The notes under the pieces are model-generated. The model was given only the letters and a program-made list of their open reading frames with translations, had not been told where the DNA came from and did not search any database. From the NCBI RefSeq assembly GCF_040182365.1, contig NZ_CP144460.1, positions 3,844,001 to 3,908,000 of the forward strand: 64,000 bases of DNA, written 5' to 3'. Position 1 is the first letter of the stretch; each line of letters begins with the position of its first letter. Source of the DNA: Xanthomonas sp. 10-10. Lineage in GTDB: Bacteria; Pseudomonadota; Gammaproteobacteria; Xanthomonadales; Xanthomonadaceae. Both the position numbers and the translations under genes were made by a program. This document shows, one piece after another, positions 43,951 through 55,123 of this stretch.

Positions 43951-46900
43951 TCAGGCGTGACCACCTACCGAAGGCGTCTGCGCCTCCAGGGTTTCCAGCT
44001 CGCGCGCCACCGCTTCGGGCGACTTGGTGAAAGGCGCGATCAGGCTGTAGAACGCCGGCACCACGTACAGCGACAACAGCGTGGACAGCGACACGCCGAA
44101 GATCACCACCACACCGATGGTGGCGCGACTGGCCGAGCCGGGCCCGCCGGCCACCACCAGCGGAATCGCACCGACCACCGTGGCGATCGAGGTCATCAGG
44201 ATCGGGCGCAAACGCACCGATGCCGATTCGACGATGGACTGGTGCACGCTGCGGCCTTCGTCGCGCAACTGATTGGCGAACTCCACGATCAGGATGCCGT
44301 TCTTGGCCGCCAGTCCCACCAGCATCACGATGCCGATCTGACTGAACAGGTTGAGCGTGCCGCCGGTGACCCAGAGACCGACCAGCGCACCCAGCACCGC
44401 CAGCGGCACGGTGAGCATGATCACCAGCGGATGGGCGAAGCTTTCGAACTGCGCGGCCAGCACCAGGTACACCACCAGCAAGGCCATGCCGAAGGTCAGC
44501 AGCACCGCGCTGCCGGATTGCTGGTATTCGCGCGATTCGCCCTTCCAGTCCAGCTGCGCGTATTCGGGCAATTCTTCCTGCGCGGTCTGCTGCGCCCAGG
44601 CGATGGCATCGCCCAACGGGTAGCCCGGCGCCAGGCCGGCGGTGATGGTGATCGCGCGCAGGCGATTGAAGCGGTTCAAGGTGCCGGCTTCGGCCACTTC
44701 GCTCAAGCTCACCAGATTGGACAGCGGAATCAACTCGCCACGCGTGGAGCGCACGCGGATGGCAGTGAGGTCTTCCGGCGCCATGCGGCCTTCGCGCCCG
44801 GCCTGCAGCATCACGTCGTATTCCTCGCCGTTGTCCACGAACGTGGTGACGCGGCGCGAGCCCATCATCGCTTCCAGCGCGCCACCGATGGCGGTCACCG
44901 GCACCCCCAGATCGGCCGCGCGCAGGCGGTCGATGTTGACGCGCATCTGCGGCCGGGTTTCCTTGTAATCCGAATCCGGGCCGACCAGGCCGGGATTGGC
45001 TTCCATGCGCTGCAGGATGCGGTCGCGCCACTGCGCGATCTCGGCATAGTCCGGGCCACCGAGCACCAGCTGGAACGGTTGGCCGCGGCTACGCACCAGC
45101 CCGCCGCTCACCTGCGTGCGCGCACGCACGCCGCTGAGCACGTTGAGTTTCTGCTGCAGTTCGTCGGCCACTTCGGTGGTCGGTCGGGAGCGCTTTTCCC
45201 AATCCTGCAAAAACACACTGACCCGGCCGGTGTGCATTTCCTCGCTGCTGCCAAAGCCACCGGGCACGCGCGGATTGGCACGCACGATCGGTTTGTCCTG
45301 CCCCACGTACGGGCGCAGGATGTCTTCGACCTGATGCATCTGCCCGACGGTGTAATCGAAGCCGGCGCCTTCGGGCCCGTCGATCATGATCTGGAAATTG
45401 CCGCGATCTTCCGCCGGCGCCAGTTCGGAGGGAATGCGGCCCATCAACCAGGCGCTGGCGCCCAAGGCCAGCAGCATGAGCAGCGCGAAGATCCAGGTGC
45501 GGTGCACGTGACGCTCCAGCGAGCGCCCGTACGCGCCGGACACCGCCTGCATGCGCCCGTCAAACCACCGATGGAAGCGATTGGGTTTGGCCTGGCTGTG
45601 CGAGCGCAGCAGCTTGGACGACATCATCGGCGTCAGCGTCAGCGCCACGAATGCCGATATCGCCACCGCCGCGGCCAGTGCCACCGCCAACTCGCGGAAC
45701 AAACGCCCGGTATTGCCTTCCAGAAACCCCACCGGCAAAAACACCGCCACCAAGACGGCCGTGGTCGCGATCACCGCGAAGGCCACCTGGCCGGTACCGC
45801 GCTTGGCAGCCACCAGCGGCGGCTCGCCCAGATCGATGCGGCGCTGGATGTTTTCCACCACCACGATGGCATCGTCCACCACCAGGCCGATACACAGCAC
45901 CAGCGCCAGCAAGGTCAGCAGATTGATCGAAAAATCGAATGCGTACAGCGCGATGAATGCGGCGATCAGACACACCGGCACCGTCACTGCAGGAATCAGC
46001 GCAGCGCGTGCGCTGCCCAGAAACACCCAGATCACCACCAGCACCAGCACCACCGCTTCGATCAGCGTGTGGTACACGCGCTCCACCGCCGCATCGATGA
46101 AGGTGGTGGTGTCGAAGGCGACGAAGATGTTGGTGCCCTGCGGTAGCGACTTCTGCACTTCCTCGGCCTGCGCGCGCGCCTCGCGTGCAACGTCCAGCGC
46201 ATTGGCGGTGGAGTTGCGCACGATGCCCAGGCCCACGTTGGGCACGCCGTTGCTCTGGAAATACGCGCGCCGCTCGGCCGAGGTGAGCTCCACCTTGGCC
46301 ACATCGCCCAACCGCACCACATAGCCGCCCTCGCCCTTGCTCAACGGCAACTTGGCGAAGTCTTCCGGCTTGAGGTAGCTGCGCTCCACACGCAGGGTGA
46401 AGTCGCGCTGCGCCGATTCGATGCTGCCGGCCGGCAACTCCACGTTCTCGTTCTGCAGCGCCGCTTCCACATCGGCCACGGTGAGCTCGCGCGCGGCCAG
46501 TTGATCGCGGTCCAGCCAGATGCGCATCGCATAGCGCTGGCGCCCGCCGATACGCACCTGCGCCACGCCGTCCAGGCTGGAGAAGCGATCCACCACGTAG
46601 CGCTCGGCGTAGTCGGACAGCTGCAGCGTGTCCATCGTGCTGGAGCTCATGTTGAGCCACAGGATGGGGTCGGCGTCGGCTTCGACCTTGGAAATCTCCG
46701 GCGGGCGCGCCTGGTCCGGCATGCGGTCGGAGACGCGGCTGACCGCATCGCGCACGTCGTTGGCGGCCGCTTCCACATCGCGCGACTGCACGAACTCGAT
46801 GCTGATGTCCGACGAACCGTTACGGCTGCGCGCCTCGATGGTCTCGATACCTTCGATGCCGGCCAGCGCATCTTCCAGCACCTGGGTGATGCGGCTTTCC

Positions 46901-47076
46901 ACCACCGCGGCCGACGCGCCGGTGTACTCCACGTCCACCGAGACGATGGGCGGGTCGATCGCCGGCAGTTCGCGCAGGGTAAGGCGGGTGAACGACATCA
47001 CCCCCAGCACGATCAGCAACAGGCTCATCACCACCGCCATCACCGGGCGGGTAATGGACAGGTCGGAGAGCTTCAT
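43951..47076 (-). CDS. RND efflux transporter (inner membrane pump)
   Basis: 1041 residues with the AcrB/MexF architecture: twelve helices, two large periplasmic loops, MKLSDLSITRPVMAVVMSLL at the N-terminus, RIGGRQRYAMRIWLDRDQLA in the porter domain, GLVVDDAIVVVENIQRR with the proton-relay Asp pair in TM4, and a matching second half (VGLAAKNGILIVEFANQL). It exports toxic compounds by proton antiport with the membrane fusion protein encoded just upstream; starts overlap by ATGA. No outer-membrane channel gene is adjacent, so a TolC-like protein from elsewhere must serve. Substrate unknown. Confidence 0.92.
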   Translation of the reverse strand: MKLSDLSITRPVMAVVMSLLLIVLGVMSFTRLTLRELPAIDPPIVSVDVEYTGASAAVVESRITQVLEDALAGIEGIETIEARSRNGSSDISIEFVQSRDVEAAANDVRDAVSRVSDRMPDQARPPEISKVEADADPILWLNMSSSTMDTLQLSDYAERYVVDRFSSLDGVAQVRIGGRQRYAMRIWLDRDQLAARELTVADVEAALQNENVELPAGSIESAQRDFTLRVERSYLKPEDFAKLPLSKGEGGYVVRLGDVAKVELTSAERRAYFQSNGVPNVGLGIVRNSTANALDVAREARAQAEEVQKSLPQGTNIFVAFDTTTFIDAAVERVYHTLIEAVVLVLVVIWVFLGSARAALIPAVTVPVCLIAAFIALYAFDFSINLLTLLALVLCIGLVVDDAIVVVENIQRRIDLGEPPLVAAKRGTGQVAFAVIATTAVLVAVFLPVGFLEGNTGRLFRELAVALAAAVAISAFVALTLTPMMSSKLLRSHSQAKPNRFHRWFDGRMQAVSGAYGRSLERHVHRTWIFALLMLLALGASAWLMGRIPSELAPAEDRGNFQIMIDGPEGAGFDYTVGQMHQVEDILRPYVGQDKPIVRANPRVPGGFGSSEEMHTGRVSVFLQDWEKRSRPTTEVADELQQKLNVLSGVRARTQVSGGLVRSRGQPFQLVLGGPDYAEIAQWRDRILQRMEANPGLVGPDSDYKETRPQMRVNIDRLRAADLGVPVTAIGGALEAMMGSRRVTTFVDNGEEYDVMLQAGREGRMAPEDLTAIRVRSTRGELIPLSNLVSLSEVAEAGTLNRFNRLRAITITAGLAPGYPLGDAIAWAQQTAQEELPEYAQLDWKGESREYQQSGSAVLLTFGMALLVVYLVLAAQFESFAHPLVIMLTVPLAVLGALVGLWVTGGTLNLFSQIGIVMLVGLAAKNGILIVEFANQLRDEGRSVHQSIVESASVRLRPILMTSIATVVGAIPLVVAGGPGSASRATIGVVVIFGVSLSTLLSLYVVPAFYSLIAPFTKSPEAVARELETLEAQTPSVGGHA

Positions 47077-48143
47077 TGTGCCGCTGCCTGCGGGCGCGTC
47101 GACGCGGGCGCGGCCTGGTCCACCACCTTCAGGCCCGGACGCAGTTTGCCGGTGCCGTCCACCACGATGCGCTCACCGGCCTTGACACCCTCCAGCACCT
47201 CCACCTTGCCGTCGCGCCGCTCGCCCAGGCGCACATCGGCGCGCTCCACGCTGCTGTCGGATTTGACCCGGAACACGTACGACTCGCGCCCCACCTGCAC
47301 CACCGCAATCTCCGGGATCACCAGCGCCTGCCGCGCCGGCTGCAACAGCCGCACATCCAGCAGCATGCCCGGGCGCAGGCGACGGTCGTCGTTGGGGAAG
47401 TCCGCACGCACCGTCACCGAGCGGGTGGTCTCGTCGATGCGCGAGTCGATCGCGGCGACCACGCCATCGAAACGCGCACCCGGATACGCCGCCGCGGTGC
47501 CATTGACGGCATTGCCGAGCTGCACCAGGCCGAACTGCGATTCCGGCACCTGAAAATCCACGTACATGCGCGCCACATCGTCCAGCGTGGCGATCACGGT
47601 GCTGGAGGTGATCAACGACCCCGGACTGATCTGGCGGATGCCCAGCACGCCGGAAAACGGCGCACGCACCTCGCGGTCGGTGATTTCCGCGCGCATCTGC
47701 TGCACGCGCGCCTGCGCCGCATCGCGCAGCGCACGCTGGGTGTCGACGGTGGACTTGGCAACCAGTTGCTGGCCAACCAGGCCCAACTGGCGGCGATACA
47801 GCTGGTCGGTTTCCTCGAAGGTGGCCTGCGCGGCGGTCAGCGCGGCCTGCTGCGAATTGCCGCGCAGCCGCAGCAGCAACTGCCCGGCCTTGACCTCGTC
47901 GCCGCTGTCGAAATACACCTGCTCGACCACATCGCTGACCGCCGCAGTGAGCGCGACCGATTCGCGCGCACGCACGGTGGCGATCGATTGCACGGTGGAG
48001 TTCCAGGGCTGCACCGCCACCGGCTGCACGACCACCGGGATGGGCTTGGCAGCGGCCGGCGCACTGGCCTGACGGGCACAACCGGACAGCCACACGGCCA
48101 ACAAGAGCGCGGCGCAACTGCGCGCGCTGGGCAGAACAAGCAT
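47073..48143 (-). CDS. RND efflux membrane fusion lipoprotein
   Basis: 356 residues. Lipoprotein signal with lipobox LSGC. HlyD/AcrA layout: lipoyl halves (RARESVALTAAVSDVVEQVY and SGVLGIRQISPGSLITSSTV), alpha-hairpin (about 90-160), beta-barrel and membrane-proximal domain (VLEGVKAGERIVVDGTGKLR). It bridges the RND pump to an outer-membrane channel in the periplasm. First gene of a two-gene operon; no local TetR or MarR regulator. Confidence 0.9.
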   Translation of the reverse strand: MLVLPSARSCAALLLAVWLSGCARQASAPAAAKPIPVVVQPVAVQPWNSTVQSIATVRARESVALTAAVSDVVEQVYFDSGDEVKAGQLLLRLRGNSQQAALTAAQATFEETDQLYRRQLGLVGQQLVAKSTVDTQRALRDAAQARVQQMRAEITDREVRAPFSGVLGIRQISPGSLITSSTVIATLDDVARMYVDFQVPESQFGLVQLGNAVNGTAAAYPGARFDGVVAAIDSRIDETTRSVTVRADFPNDDRRLRPGMLLDVRLLQPARQALVIPEIAVVQVGRESYVFRVKSDSSVERADVRLGERRDGKVEVLEGVKAGERIVVDGTGKLRPGLKVVDQAAPASTRPQAAAQ

Positions 48144-48396
48144 CAGAACATCCTGGCGGGGTACCGCGAAAGTTTACCGACCTCGCCGCCATGCGTTGAC
48201 AGAAAGGGCGCGCTTTGCACCATGACCAAAGACCCTTGCCGTCCGGGTCACGATGCGCTGGTCGGCGCGGCCCTCGATGCTGCAATCCGGTACCCCGGCA
48301 AGCCCTGAGGCGCAGACCCGCGCAGTCGTGCCACGGTTGGGTCTGATGCCGCGCACAACGCGCGGGACACTGGATGCAACGTCCTGAAGGCTGCGC

Positions 48397-50373
48397 TCAG
48401 CGCTCCAGCCCCAGAAACTCGAGCACGTGGCGCGCCAGCGCCTCTACATTCTCACCATCGGCGTGAAGATGGATCTCCGGTGTCTCGGGCGCCTCGTACG
48501 GCGAGTCGATACCGGTGAAGTTGGGAATCTGCCCGGCCCGCGCCTTGCGGTACAGCCCCTTCACATCGCGCGCTTCTGCCACCTCCAGCGGCACATCCAC
48601 AAACACCTCGACAAACTCGCCCGCATCGAACCGCTCGCGCGCCAGTTGCCGCTCGGCGCGGAACGGCGAGATGAAACTGACCAGCACGATCAGGCCGGCG
48701 TCGGCCATCAGCCGCGCCACCTCGGCCACGCGGCGGATGTTTTCCACGCGATCTTCGTCGGTGAAGCCCAGATCGCGGTTGAGTCCGTGGCGCACGTTGT
48801 CGCCGTCCAGGATGAAGGTGTGATAGCCCAGCGCATGCAGGCGCTTGTCGACCAGATTGGCGACGGTGGATTTGCCCGCGCCCGACAGGCCGGTGAACCA
48901 CAGCACGCGCGGCGCCTGGCCCTTGATGCGCGCACGGGCGCTGCGGTCCACATCCAGGTGCTGCCAATGCACGTTGCCGGCGCGGCGCAACGCAAACTCC
49001 AGCGTCCCCGCCGCCACGGTGGCATTGCTCTGCCGGTCGATCAGGATGAAACCGCCGAGCACGCGGTTGCGTGCGTAAGGCGCAAAGGCGATGGGCTCAT
49101 CCAACGCGAGATTGCAGTAGCCCACCTCGTTGAGTTCCAGCCGCTTGGCGGCCAGCCGCTCCTGCGTATTCACATCGACCTTGTGCTTGATCTCGCTGAT
49201 GCTCACGGTGACCGTACGGCTGCCGATCTTGAGCCAGTACGGGCGGCCCGGCAGCAAGGCGGCATCGTCCATCCACAGCAGATGCGCGGCGAACTGGTCG
49301 GCCACTTCCGGCGGGTCGTCGATGGCGGCGATGATGTCGCCGCGGCTGATATCGATCTCATCGCGCAAGGTCAGCGTGACCGCCTGACCGGCGCGCGCAC
49401 TGTCCACCTCGCCATTGGCATCCAGCACCGATGCCACCTGGGTACGCCGCCCGGAGGGCACCACCACCACGGCATCGCCCACCCGCACCTGGCCGGCGGC
49501 AATCGTGCCGGCATAGCCGCGGAACTGCGCGTTGGGGCGATTGACCCATTGCACCGGCAAGCGCAGCCCGCTGCCGGTCTCAGGCGGCTCCAGCTGCACG
49601 CTGTCCAGATGCTGCAGCAGATGCGGCCCGCTGTACCACGGCATGCGGGTGGAAGCGCTGGACAGGTTGTCGCCAGCCAGTGCCGACAACGGAATGCACT
49701 GCACATCGGCAATGCCCAACTGCGTGGCCAGCGCGCAGTAGCCATCGGCGATGGCTTTAAAGACGTCGGCGTCGTAGTCCACCAGATCCATCTTGTTGAC
49801 CGCCAGCACCACGTGGCCGATGCCCAGCAACGACACGATATAGCTGTGCCGGCGCGTCTGCGCCAGCAAGCCCTTGCGCGCATCCACCAGCACCACCGCC
49901 ACATCGGCGGTGGACGCGCCGGTGGCCATGTTGCGTGTGTATTGCTCGTGGCCGGGGCAGTCGGCGACGATGAACTTGCGTCGGTCGGTATCGAAGTAGC
50001 GATACGCCACATCGATGGTGATGCCCTGCTCGCGCTCGGCAGCCAATCCGTCCATCAGCAACGCGTAATCGATGCCCTCGCCCTGCGTGCCATGCCGGCG
50101 GCTATCGCTTTCCAGCGCTGCCAGTTGATCGTCGAACAAACGCTTGCTGTCGTACAGCAAGCGCCCGATCAAGGTGCTCTTGCCATCGTCCACGCTGCCG
50201 CAGGTGATGAAACGCAGCAGCGGCTTGGATTCGTGTTGATGCAGGTAGGCGCCGATGGCGCCGGTAATCGGTAATCGGGAATCGGGAATGGCAAAAGCGG
50301 CATCATCGAACGATTCAGACGCAGCGAACTGCTGTTCCGATTCCCCATTCCCGACTCCCGATTCACGGCCCAT
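48397..50373 (-). CDS. cysNC: Bifunctional sulfate adenylyltransferase large subunit/APS kinase
   Basis: 658 residues from the ATG at 50373 (a TTG lies one codon earlier). The CysN part (about 45-460) is a GTPase that drives ATP sulfurylase: P-loop [32 protein letters not shown] and NKMDLV. The CysC part (about 460-658) is APS kinase: P-loop [20 protein letters not shown] and [19 protein letters not shown]. The first 30 or so residues are encoded by an inverted-repeat element and look like GVGNGES-type repeats. TGATG overlap with cysD gives coupling. The pair makes APS then PAPS from sulfate. Confidence 0.93.
   Translation of the reverse strand: MGRESGVGNGESEQQFAASESFDDAAFAIPDSRLPITGAIGAYLHQHESKPLLRFITCGSVDDGKSTLIGRLLYDSKRLFDDQLAALESDSRRHGTQGEGIDYALLMDGLAAEREQGITIDVAYRYFDTDRRKFIVADCPGHEQYTRNMATGASTADVAVVLVDARKGLLAQTRRHSYIVSLLGIGHVVLAVNKMDLVDYDADVFKAIADGYCALATQLGIADVQCIPLSALAGDNLSSASTRMPWYSGPHLLQHLDSVQLEPPETGSGLRLPVQWVNRPNAQFRGYAGTIAAGQVRVGDAVVVVPSGRRTQVASVLDANGEVDSARAGQAVTLTLRDEIDISRGDIIAAIDDPPEVADQFAAHLLWMDDAALLPGRPYWLKIGSRTVTVSISEIKHKVDVNTQERLAAKRLELNEVGYCNLALDEPIAFAPYARNRVLGGFILIDRQSNATVAAGTLEFALRRAGNVHWQHLDVDRSARARIKGQAPRVLWFTGLSGAGKSTVANLVDKRLHALGYHTFILDGDNVRHGLNRDLGFTDEDRVENIRRVAEVARLMADAGLIVLVSFISPFRAERQLARERFDAGEFVEVFVDVPLEVAEARDVKGLYRKARAGQIPNFTGIDSPYEAPETPEIHLHADGENVEALARHVLEFLGLER
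50261..50368. repeat. GGGAATCGGGAAT inverted-repeat element, copy 2
   Basis: Arms 50261-50291 and 50335-50368 are imperfect reverse complements, about 43 nt apart. The whole element lies inside the 5' end of cysNC, beginning 5 nt after its ATG, and is translated. Confidence 0.75.
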
Positions 50374-51281
50374 CAAAAATACCCCTCAAGCTTTTTCTGT
50401 TCCATCGACGCACCCGGCGCATGATCGATCATGCGGCCCTGGCGTTCGGAGCTGGTGCTGACCAGCATTTCGGCGATCACCGCTTCCAGCGTGTCTGCAG
50501 TCGATTCGATCGCGCCGGTGAGCGGATAGCAGCCCAGCGTGCGGAAGCGCACCGAGCGCAGCTGCGGGATTTCGCCGGGCTGCAGCGGCAGGCGCTCGTC
50601 GTCGACCATGATCCAGGCGCCATCGCGCTCCACCACCGGCCGCGTTGCGGCGAAATACAGCGGCACCACCGGGATCTTTTCGCGATAGATGTATAGCCAG
50701 ATATCCAGCTCGGTCCAGTTGGAGAGCGGAAACACGCGCACGCTCTCGCCGGGCCTGGTGCGCGCGTTGTAGAGATTCCACAGCTCCGGGCGCTGATTCT
50801 TGGGATCCCAGCGATGACGCGCATTGCGGAACGAGAACACGCGCTCCTTGGCACGCGATTTCTCCTCGTCGCGGCGCGCCCCGCCGATCGCCGCATCGAA
50901 TCCGCCCTGCTCCAGCGCCTGCTTCAGGCCCTGGGTCTTCATGATGTCGGTATGCACCGCCGCGCCATGGCTGATCGGGCCGATGTCCTGCGCGACGCCG
51001 TCGGGGTTGATGTGCACGCGCAGGTCCACGCCGGTCTCGGCCGCACGGCGATCGCGAAAGGCGATCATCTCGCCGAACTTCCAGCGCGTGTCCACGTGCA
51101 GCAGCGGGATCGGCGGCTGCGACGGCGCAAAGGCCTTGAGCAGCAGATGCAGCAGCACCGAGCTGTCCTTGCCGACCGAATACAGCATCACCGGGGCCCG
51201 GAACTCGGCGGCGACCTCGCGCAGGATGTGGATGCTTTCGGCTTCGAGCCGGTCCAGGTGTGACAGCGGTGGCAGGGTCAT
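50373..51281 (-). CDS. cysD: Sulfate adenylyltransferase small subunit CysD
   Basis: 302 residues from the ATG at 51281, the same length as E. coli CysD; the frame stays open further upstream but without family sequence. ATP pyrophosphatase motif [49 protein letters not shown], and the C-terminal [10 protein letters not shown]. With CysN it forms APS from ATP and sulfate. First gene of cysD-cysNC, divergent from cysJIH. Confidence 0.95.
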   Translation of the reverse strand: MTLPPLSHLDRLEAESIHILREVAAEFRAPVMLYSVGKDSSVLLHLLLKAFAPSQPPIPLLHVDTRWKFGEMIAFRDRRAAETGVDLRVHINPDGVAQDIGPISHGAAVHTDIMKTQGLKQALEQGGFDAAIGGARRDEEKSRAKERVFSFRNARHRWDPKNQRPELWNLYNARTRPGESVRVFPLSNWTELDIWLYIYREKIPVVPLYFAATRPVVERDGAWIMVDDERLPLQPGEIPQLRSVRFRTLGCYPLTGAIESTADTLEAVIAEMLVSTSSERQGRMIDHAPGASMEQKKLEGYF

Positions 51282-51460
51282 CAGGGTGTCGGGGCGGCGG
51301 CAGGCAAGACCAGCCGATGGTAGGCCAAGGCAGCGCAGTGTGTGGCGGGCAGATGTCTGCCTGAAATAAGCGGCCGGCATAACGCGATAACCGGTGATCC
51401 TTTCTGGACGGGCGAACGCTTCCCTAACATCGTTCATCCAATCGCCGCTCCTGGATCCGA
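51282..51460. promoter_or_regulatory. Divergent cysD/cysJ control region
   Basis: 180 bp between divergent sulfur operons. The stretch AATAAGCGGCCGGCATAACG followed by CGATAACCGG (about 51367-51394) resembles the ATAA-rich half-sites bound by CysB and is similar to CTATAAGCCGGCGTTAC upstream of cysG. CysB control is inferred; cysB lies at 62731. Confidence 0.45.
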
Positions 51461-53308
51461 ATGACCGCCGCCAGTTCCGCGCTACCGCCCAGCCCCTTGC
51501 CCGACGAGCGCAAGGCGCTGCTGGAACGGTTGGTCGACGGCCTGGATACCGCCTCGCTGTGGTGGCTGTCCGGCTATACCGCCGGGCTGGCGCAGGGCCA
51601 ACCGCCACGGTCGCTGGCGGTCCTGCCGGGCGGGCAACCGCAGGCGGCCGCGCAGGACAGCCAGCGGCTGACCGTGGTGTACGGCAGCCAGACCGGCAAC
51701 GCGCGCCGCCAGGCCGAACAACTGGCCGCCGATGCCGAGGCCGCCGGGCTGAGCGTGCGCTTGCTGCGCGCCGACGCCTACCCCACCCGCGAGCTCGCCA
51801 GCGAACGCCTGTTGTACGTGGTGATCAGCACCCAGGGCGAAGGCGACCCGCCGGACGATGCGATCGGCCTGGTCGAATTCCTGGCCGGCCGCCGCGCGCC
51901 CAAGCTGCCCGAGCTCAGGTACGCGGTCCTGGGCCTGGGCGATTCCAGCTATGCGCAGTTCTGCGGCATCGCGCGGCGCATCGACGACCGTCTGGCCGAG
52001 CTCGGTGCCAGCCGTGTGCAGCCGCGCGGCGAAGCGGACCTGGACATCGACAGCATCGCCGACCCGTGGCGCGCGCAAGCGCTCAAGCAAGCGCGCGAGC
52101 TGCTCAAGAGCGCTCCGCACTCGGCCACGGTCACGCCATTGCGCAGCAACCCGGTTGCGCCGGCGTGGTCGCACCAGCACCCGTTTGCCGCCGAGCTGCT
52201 GGCCAACCAGATCATCAGCGGGCGCGACTTCAAGGGCCCGGGCTTTCGCGTCTATGCGCAGCCCGGCAAGCGCGTGCGGCACCTGGAATTTTCGCTGGAA
52301 GGCAGCGGCCTGAGTTACGAGCCCGGCGATGCGCTGGGCATCGTCCATCGCAATCCGCCGGCATTGGTGGATGCGGTGCTGCAGACCTTGCGACTGGATG
52401 GTCATGCCGCCGTCACTGTCGGCGACCAGACTCTGGCCTTGAACGAGTGGCTGGCGACCCGGCGCGAACTGACCAAGCTGTCGCGGCCGTTTCTGACCGC
52501 CCATGCCGAGCGCGCGCGCGCAGACGAACTGCAGGCGCTGCTCACCCCTACCCAGACTGCCGGCCTGGCGTCGTTGCTCTCCGATCATCAAGTGATCGAC
52601 GTGCTGCGACGCTGGCCGGCGGATTGGGACCACGCCAGCCTGCTGGACACCCTGCGTCCACTCACCCCGCGGCTGTACTCGATCGCCTCCAGCCGCAAGC
52701 GCGTGGGCGAAGAAGTGCATCTGGTCGTGGACGAACTCACCTACCAGGCGCACGGCCACGCGCATCTGGGCTCGGCCAGCGGCTTTCTCGCCGCACTCGC
52801 CGAAGGCGATACCGCCCCGGCCTACATCGAACCCAACACACGCTTTCGCGTGCCGGCCGACGCCGACCGCGACATCCTGATGATCGGCCCGGGCACCGGC
52901 GTGGCGCCGTTCCGCGGCTTTGTGCAGGAACGCGCCGAAACCGGTGCCAAGGGGCGTAACTGGCTGTTCTTCGGCGCCCAGCATTTCAATACCGATTTCC
53001 TGTACCAGGCCGAGTGGCAGCACGCCCTGCAACGCGGCGAGCTGCACGCGCTGGAGCTGGCGTTCTCGCGCGACCACGCCGACAAGGTCTACGTGCAACA
53101 CCGCCTGCGCGAACGCGGTGCCGAGGTCTACGCGTGGCTACAGGGCGGCGCGCACGTCTATGTCTGCGGCGCCATCGGCATGGGCAAGGACGTGCACGCT
53201 GCCTTGCTGGACATTGTGGCCACCCACGGCGCCCGCAGCGCCGAAGACGCCGCCGCGTATCTCACACAGCTGCAGGTGGAGGGACGCTATGCGCGCGATG
53301 TCTATTAA
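51461..53308 (+). CDS. cysJ: Sulfite reductase flavoprotein CysJ
   Basis: 615 residues. FMN flavodoxin domain (about 65-215: [32 protein letters not shown]), connecting domain, FAD domain (RLYSIASS) and NADPH domain ([33 protein letters not shown]), ending in the FNR-type aromatic Tyr (ARDVY). It passes electrons from NADPH to CysI. First gene of cysJ-cysI-cysH. Confidence 0.95.
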   Translation: MTAASSALPPSPLPDERKALLERLVDGLDTASLWWLSGYTAGLAQGQPPRSLAVLPGGQPQAAAQDSQRLTVVYGSQTGNARRQAEQLAADAEAAGLSVRLLRADAYPTRELASERLLYVVISTQGEGDPPDDAIGLVEFLAGRRAPKLPELRYAVLGLGDSSYAQFCGIARRIDDRLAELGASRVQPRGEADLDIDSIADPWRAQALKQARELLKSAPHSATVTPLRSNPVAPAWSHQHPFAAELLANQIISGRDFKGPGFRVYAQPGKRVRHLEFSLEGSGLSYEPGDALGIVHRNPPALVDAVLQTLRLDGHAAVTVGDQTLALNEWLATRRELTKLSRPFLTAHAERARADELQALLTPTQTAGLASLLSDHQVIDVLRRWPADWDHASLLDTLRPLTPRLYSIASSRKRVGEEVHLVVDELTYQAHGHAHLGSASGFLAALAEGDTAPAYIEPNTRFRVPADADRDILMIGPGTGVAPFRGFVQERAETGAKGRNWLFFGAQHFNTDFLYQAEWQHALQRGELHALELAFSRDHADKVYVQHRLRERGAEVYAWLQGGAHVYVCGAIGMGKDVHAALLDIVATHGARSAEDAAAYLTQLQVEGRYARDVY

Positions 53309-53310
53309 TG

Positions 53311-53416
53311 CCGGGAATCGGGAGTGGGAAATCGGGAATCGGTACAGCCCGCAACTGACCTTTCCTGGCAGACCAAGCAGTTTTTTACGACTCCCTATTC
53401 CCCATTCCCGATTCCC
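53311..53416. repeat. GGGAATCGGGAAT inverted-repeat element, copy 3
   Basis: Left arm 53311-53342 starts 3 nt after the cysJ stop; right arm 53389-53416 ends on the base before the cysI ATG. The pyrimidine-rich right arm occupies the ribosome-site position, so cysI has no visible Shine-Dalgarno sequence. Confidence 0.8.
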
Positions 53417-55123
53417 ATGAGCCACTCCGTCGAAGACATCAAATCCGAAAGTCGCCGTCTGCGCGGATCACTGCAGCAGAGCCTGGCCGATGCGGTGACC
53501 GGGGCGCTGCGCGAGGACGATCAGACGCTGATCAAGTACCACGGCAGCTACCAGCAGGACGATCGCGATATCCGCGATGAGCGGCGTCGGCAGAAACTCG
53601 AGCCGGCGTATCAGTTCATGATCCGCACCCGTACCCCGGGTGGGGTGATCTCGCCCAGCCAGTGGCTGGCGCTGGATGGCATCGCCACCCGTTACGCCAA
53701 CCATTCGCTACGCATCACCACCCGCCAGGCGTTCCAGTTCCATGGCGTGATCAAGCGCGAACTCAAGGCGACCATGCAGGCGATCAACGCCACCTTGGTC
53801 GATACGCTGGCGGCCTGCGGCGACGTCAATCGCAACGTGCAGGTTGCGGCCAACCCCTTGTTGTCGCAGGCCCATGCCACGCTGTACGCCGATGCCGCGC
53901 GCGTGTCCGAGCACCTGTTGCCCAATACCCGTGCGTACTACGAAATCTGGCTGGACGAGGAACGCGTCTCCGGTTCCGGCAGCGAAGACGAGCCGATCTA
54001 CGGCGATCGGTATCTGCCGCGCAAGTTCAAGATCGGCTTCGCCGCCCCGCCGCTCAACGACGTGGACGTGTTCGCCAACGACCTGGGCTTCATTGCCATC
54101 CTGCGCGACGGCGAGCTGCTCGGTTACAACGTCAGCATCGGTGGCGGCATGGGCGCCAGCCATGGCGACGCGGAAACCTGGCCACGCGTGGCCAACGTCA
54201 TTGGTTTCGTGACCCGCGATCAATTGCTGGAGCTCGCGACCGCGGTGGTCACCACCCAGCGCGATCTAGGTAACCGCGCGGTGCGCAAGCGCGCGCGCTT
54301 CAAGTACACCATCGACGATCACGGCCTGGACACCATCGTGGCCGAGATCGAACGTCGCGCCGGTTTTTCGCTGCAGCCTGCGCAAAGATTCGCGTTCGAG
54401 CACAACGGCGACCGCTATGGCTGGGTCGCAGGCGACGACGGCCTGTGGCATCTGACCCTGTCGCTGCCGGCCGGGCGCATTGCCGACACCGAGACCAGCG
54501 CGCACCTGAGCGGGCTGCGCGCGATTGCGCAGTTGAACGTGGGCGAGTTCCGGATGACGCCCAACCAGAATCTGGTCATCGCCGGTGTACCTGCGCCGCA
54601 GCGCGCGCAGATCGATGCGCTGGTTGCGCAGTACGCGCTGGATGCGGGCAACCATGCCGCCACCGCGCTGGCACGCGGTGCGATGGCCTGCGTGGCACTG
54701 CCGACTTGCGGCCTGGCGATGGCCGAGGCCGAGCGCTACCTGCCTGATTTCAGCGCTGCGCTGCAGCCGCTGTTGCAGCAGCACGGGCTGGCCGACACCC
54801 CCATCGTGCTGCGCCTGTCCGGTTGCCCCAATGGGTGTTCGCGCCCGTATCTGGCCGAGATCGCACTGGTGGGCAAGGCACCCGGTCGCTACAACCTGAT
54901 GCTGGGCGGCGACCGTCGCGGCCAGCGTCTGAATACCCTGTATCGCGAAAACATCGCCGAGCCGGAGATCCTGGCCGCGCTGGACCCGTTACTGGCCCGC
55001 TACGCCGCAGAACGCGATCAGGCCGGCGACGAAGGCTTCGGCGATTTCCTGCACCGCAGTGGACTGATCGCACTGCCGCCCTACCCCACGCACCGTCACC
55101 TCGACCTGGAATTGCTCGCATGA
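53417..55123 (+). CDS. cysI: Sulfite reductase hemoprotein CysI
   Basis: 568 residues from the ATG at 53417; an in-frame ATG at 53324 lies inside the repeat element and is not favoured. Two ferredoxin-like halves with siroheme-binding segments ([19 protein letters not shown]) and the 4Fe-4S ligands in [11 protein letters not shown] and [11 protein letters not shown]. Reduces sulfite to sulfide with six electrons from CysJ. Overlaps cysH by ATGA. Confidence 0.95.
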   Translation: MSHSVEDIKSESRRLRGSLQQSLADAVTGALREDDQTLIKYHGSYQQDDRDIRDERRRQKLEPAYQFMIRTRTPGGVISPSQWLALDGIATRYANHSLRITTRQAFQFHGVIKRELKATMQAINATLVDTLAACGDVNRNVQVAANPLLSQAHATLYADAARVSEHLLPNTRAYYEIWLDEERVSGSGSEDEPIYGDRYLPRKFKIGFAAPPLNDVDVFANDLGFIAILRDGELLGYNVSIGGGMGASHGDAETWPRVANVIGFVTRDQLLELATAVVTTQRDLGNRAVRKRARFKYTIDDHGLDTIVAEIERRAGFSLQPAQRFAFEHNGDRYGWVAGDDGLWHLTLSLPAGRIADTETSAHLSGLRAIAQLNVGEFRMTPNQNLVIAGVPAPQRAQIDALVAQYALDAGNHAATALARGAMACVALPTCGLAMAEAERYLPDFSAALQPLLQQHGLADTPIVLRLSGCPNGCSRPYLAEIALVGKAPGRYNLMLGGDRRGQRLNTLYRENIAEPEILAALDPLLARYAAERDQAGDEGFGDFLHRSGLIALPPYPTHRHLDLELLA

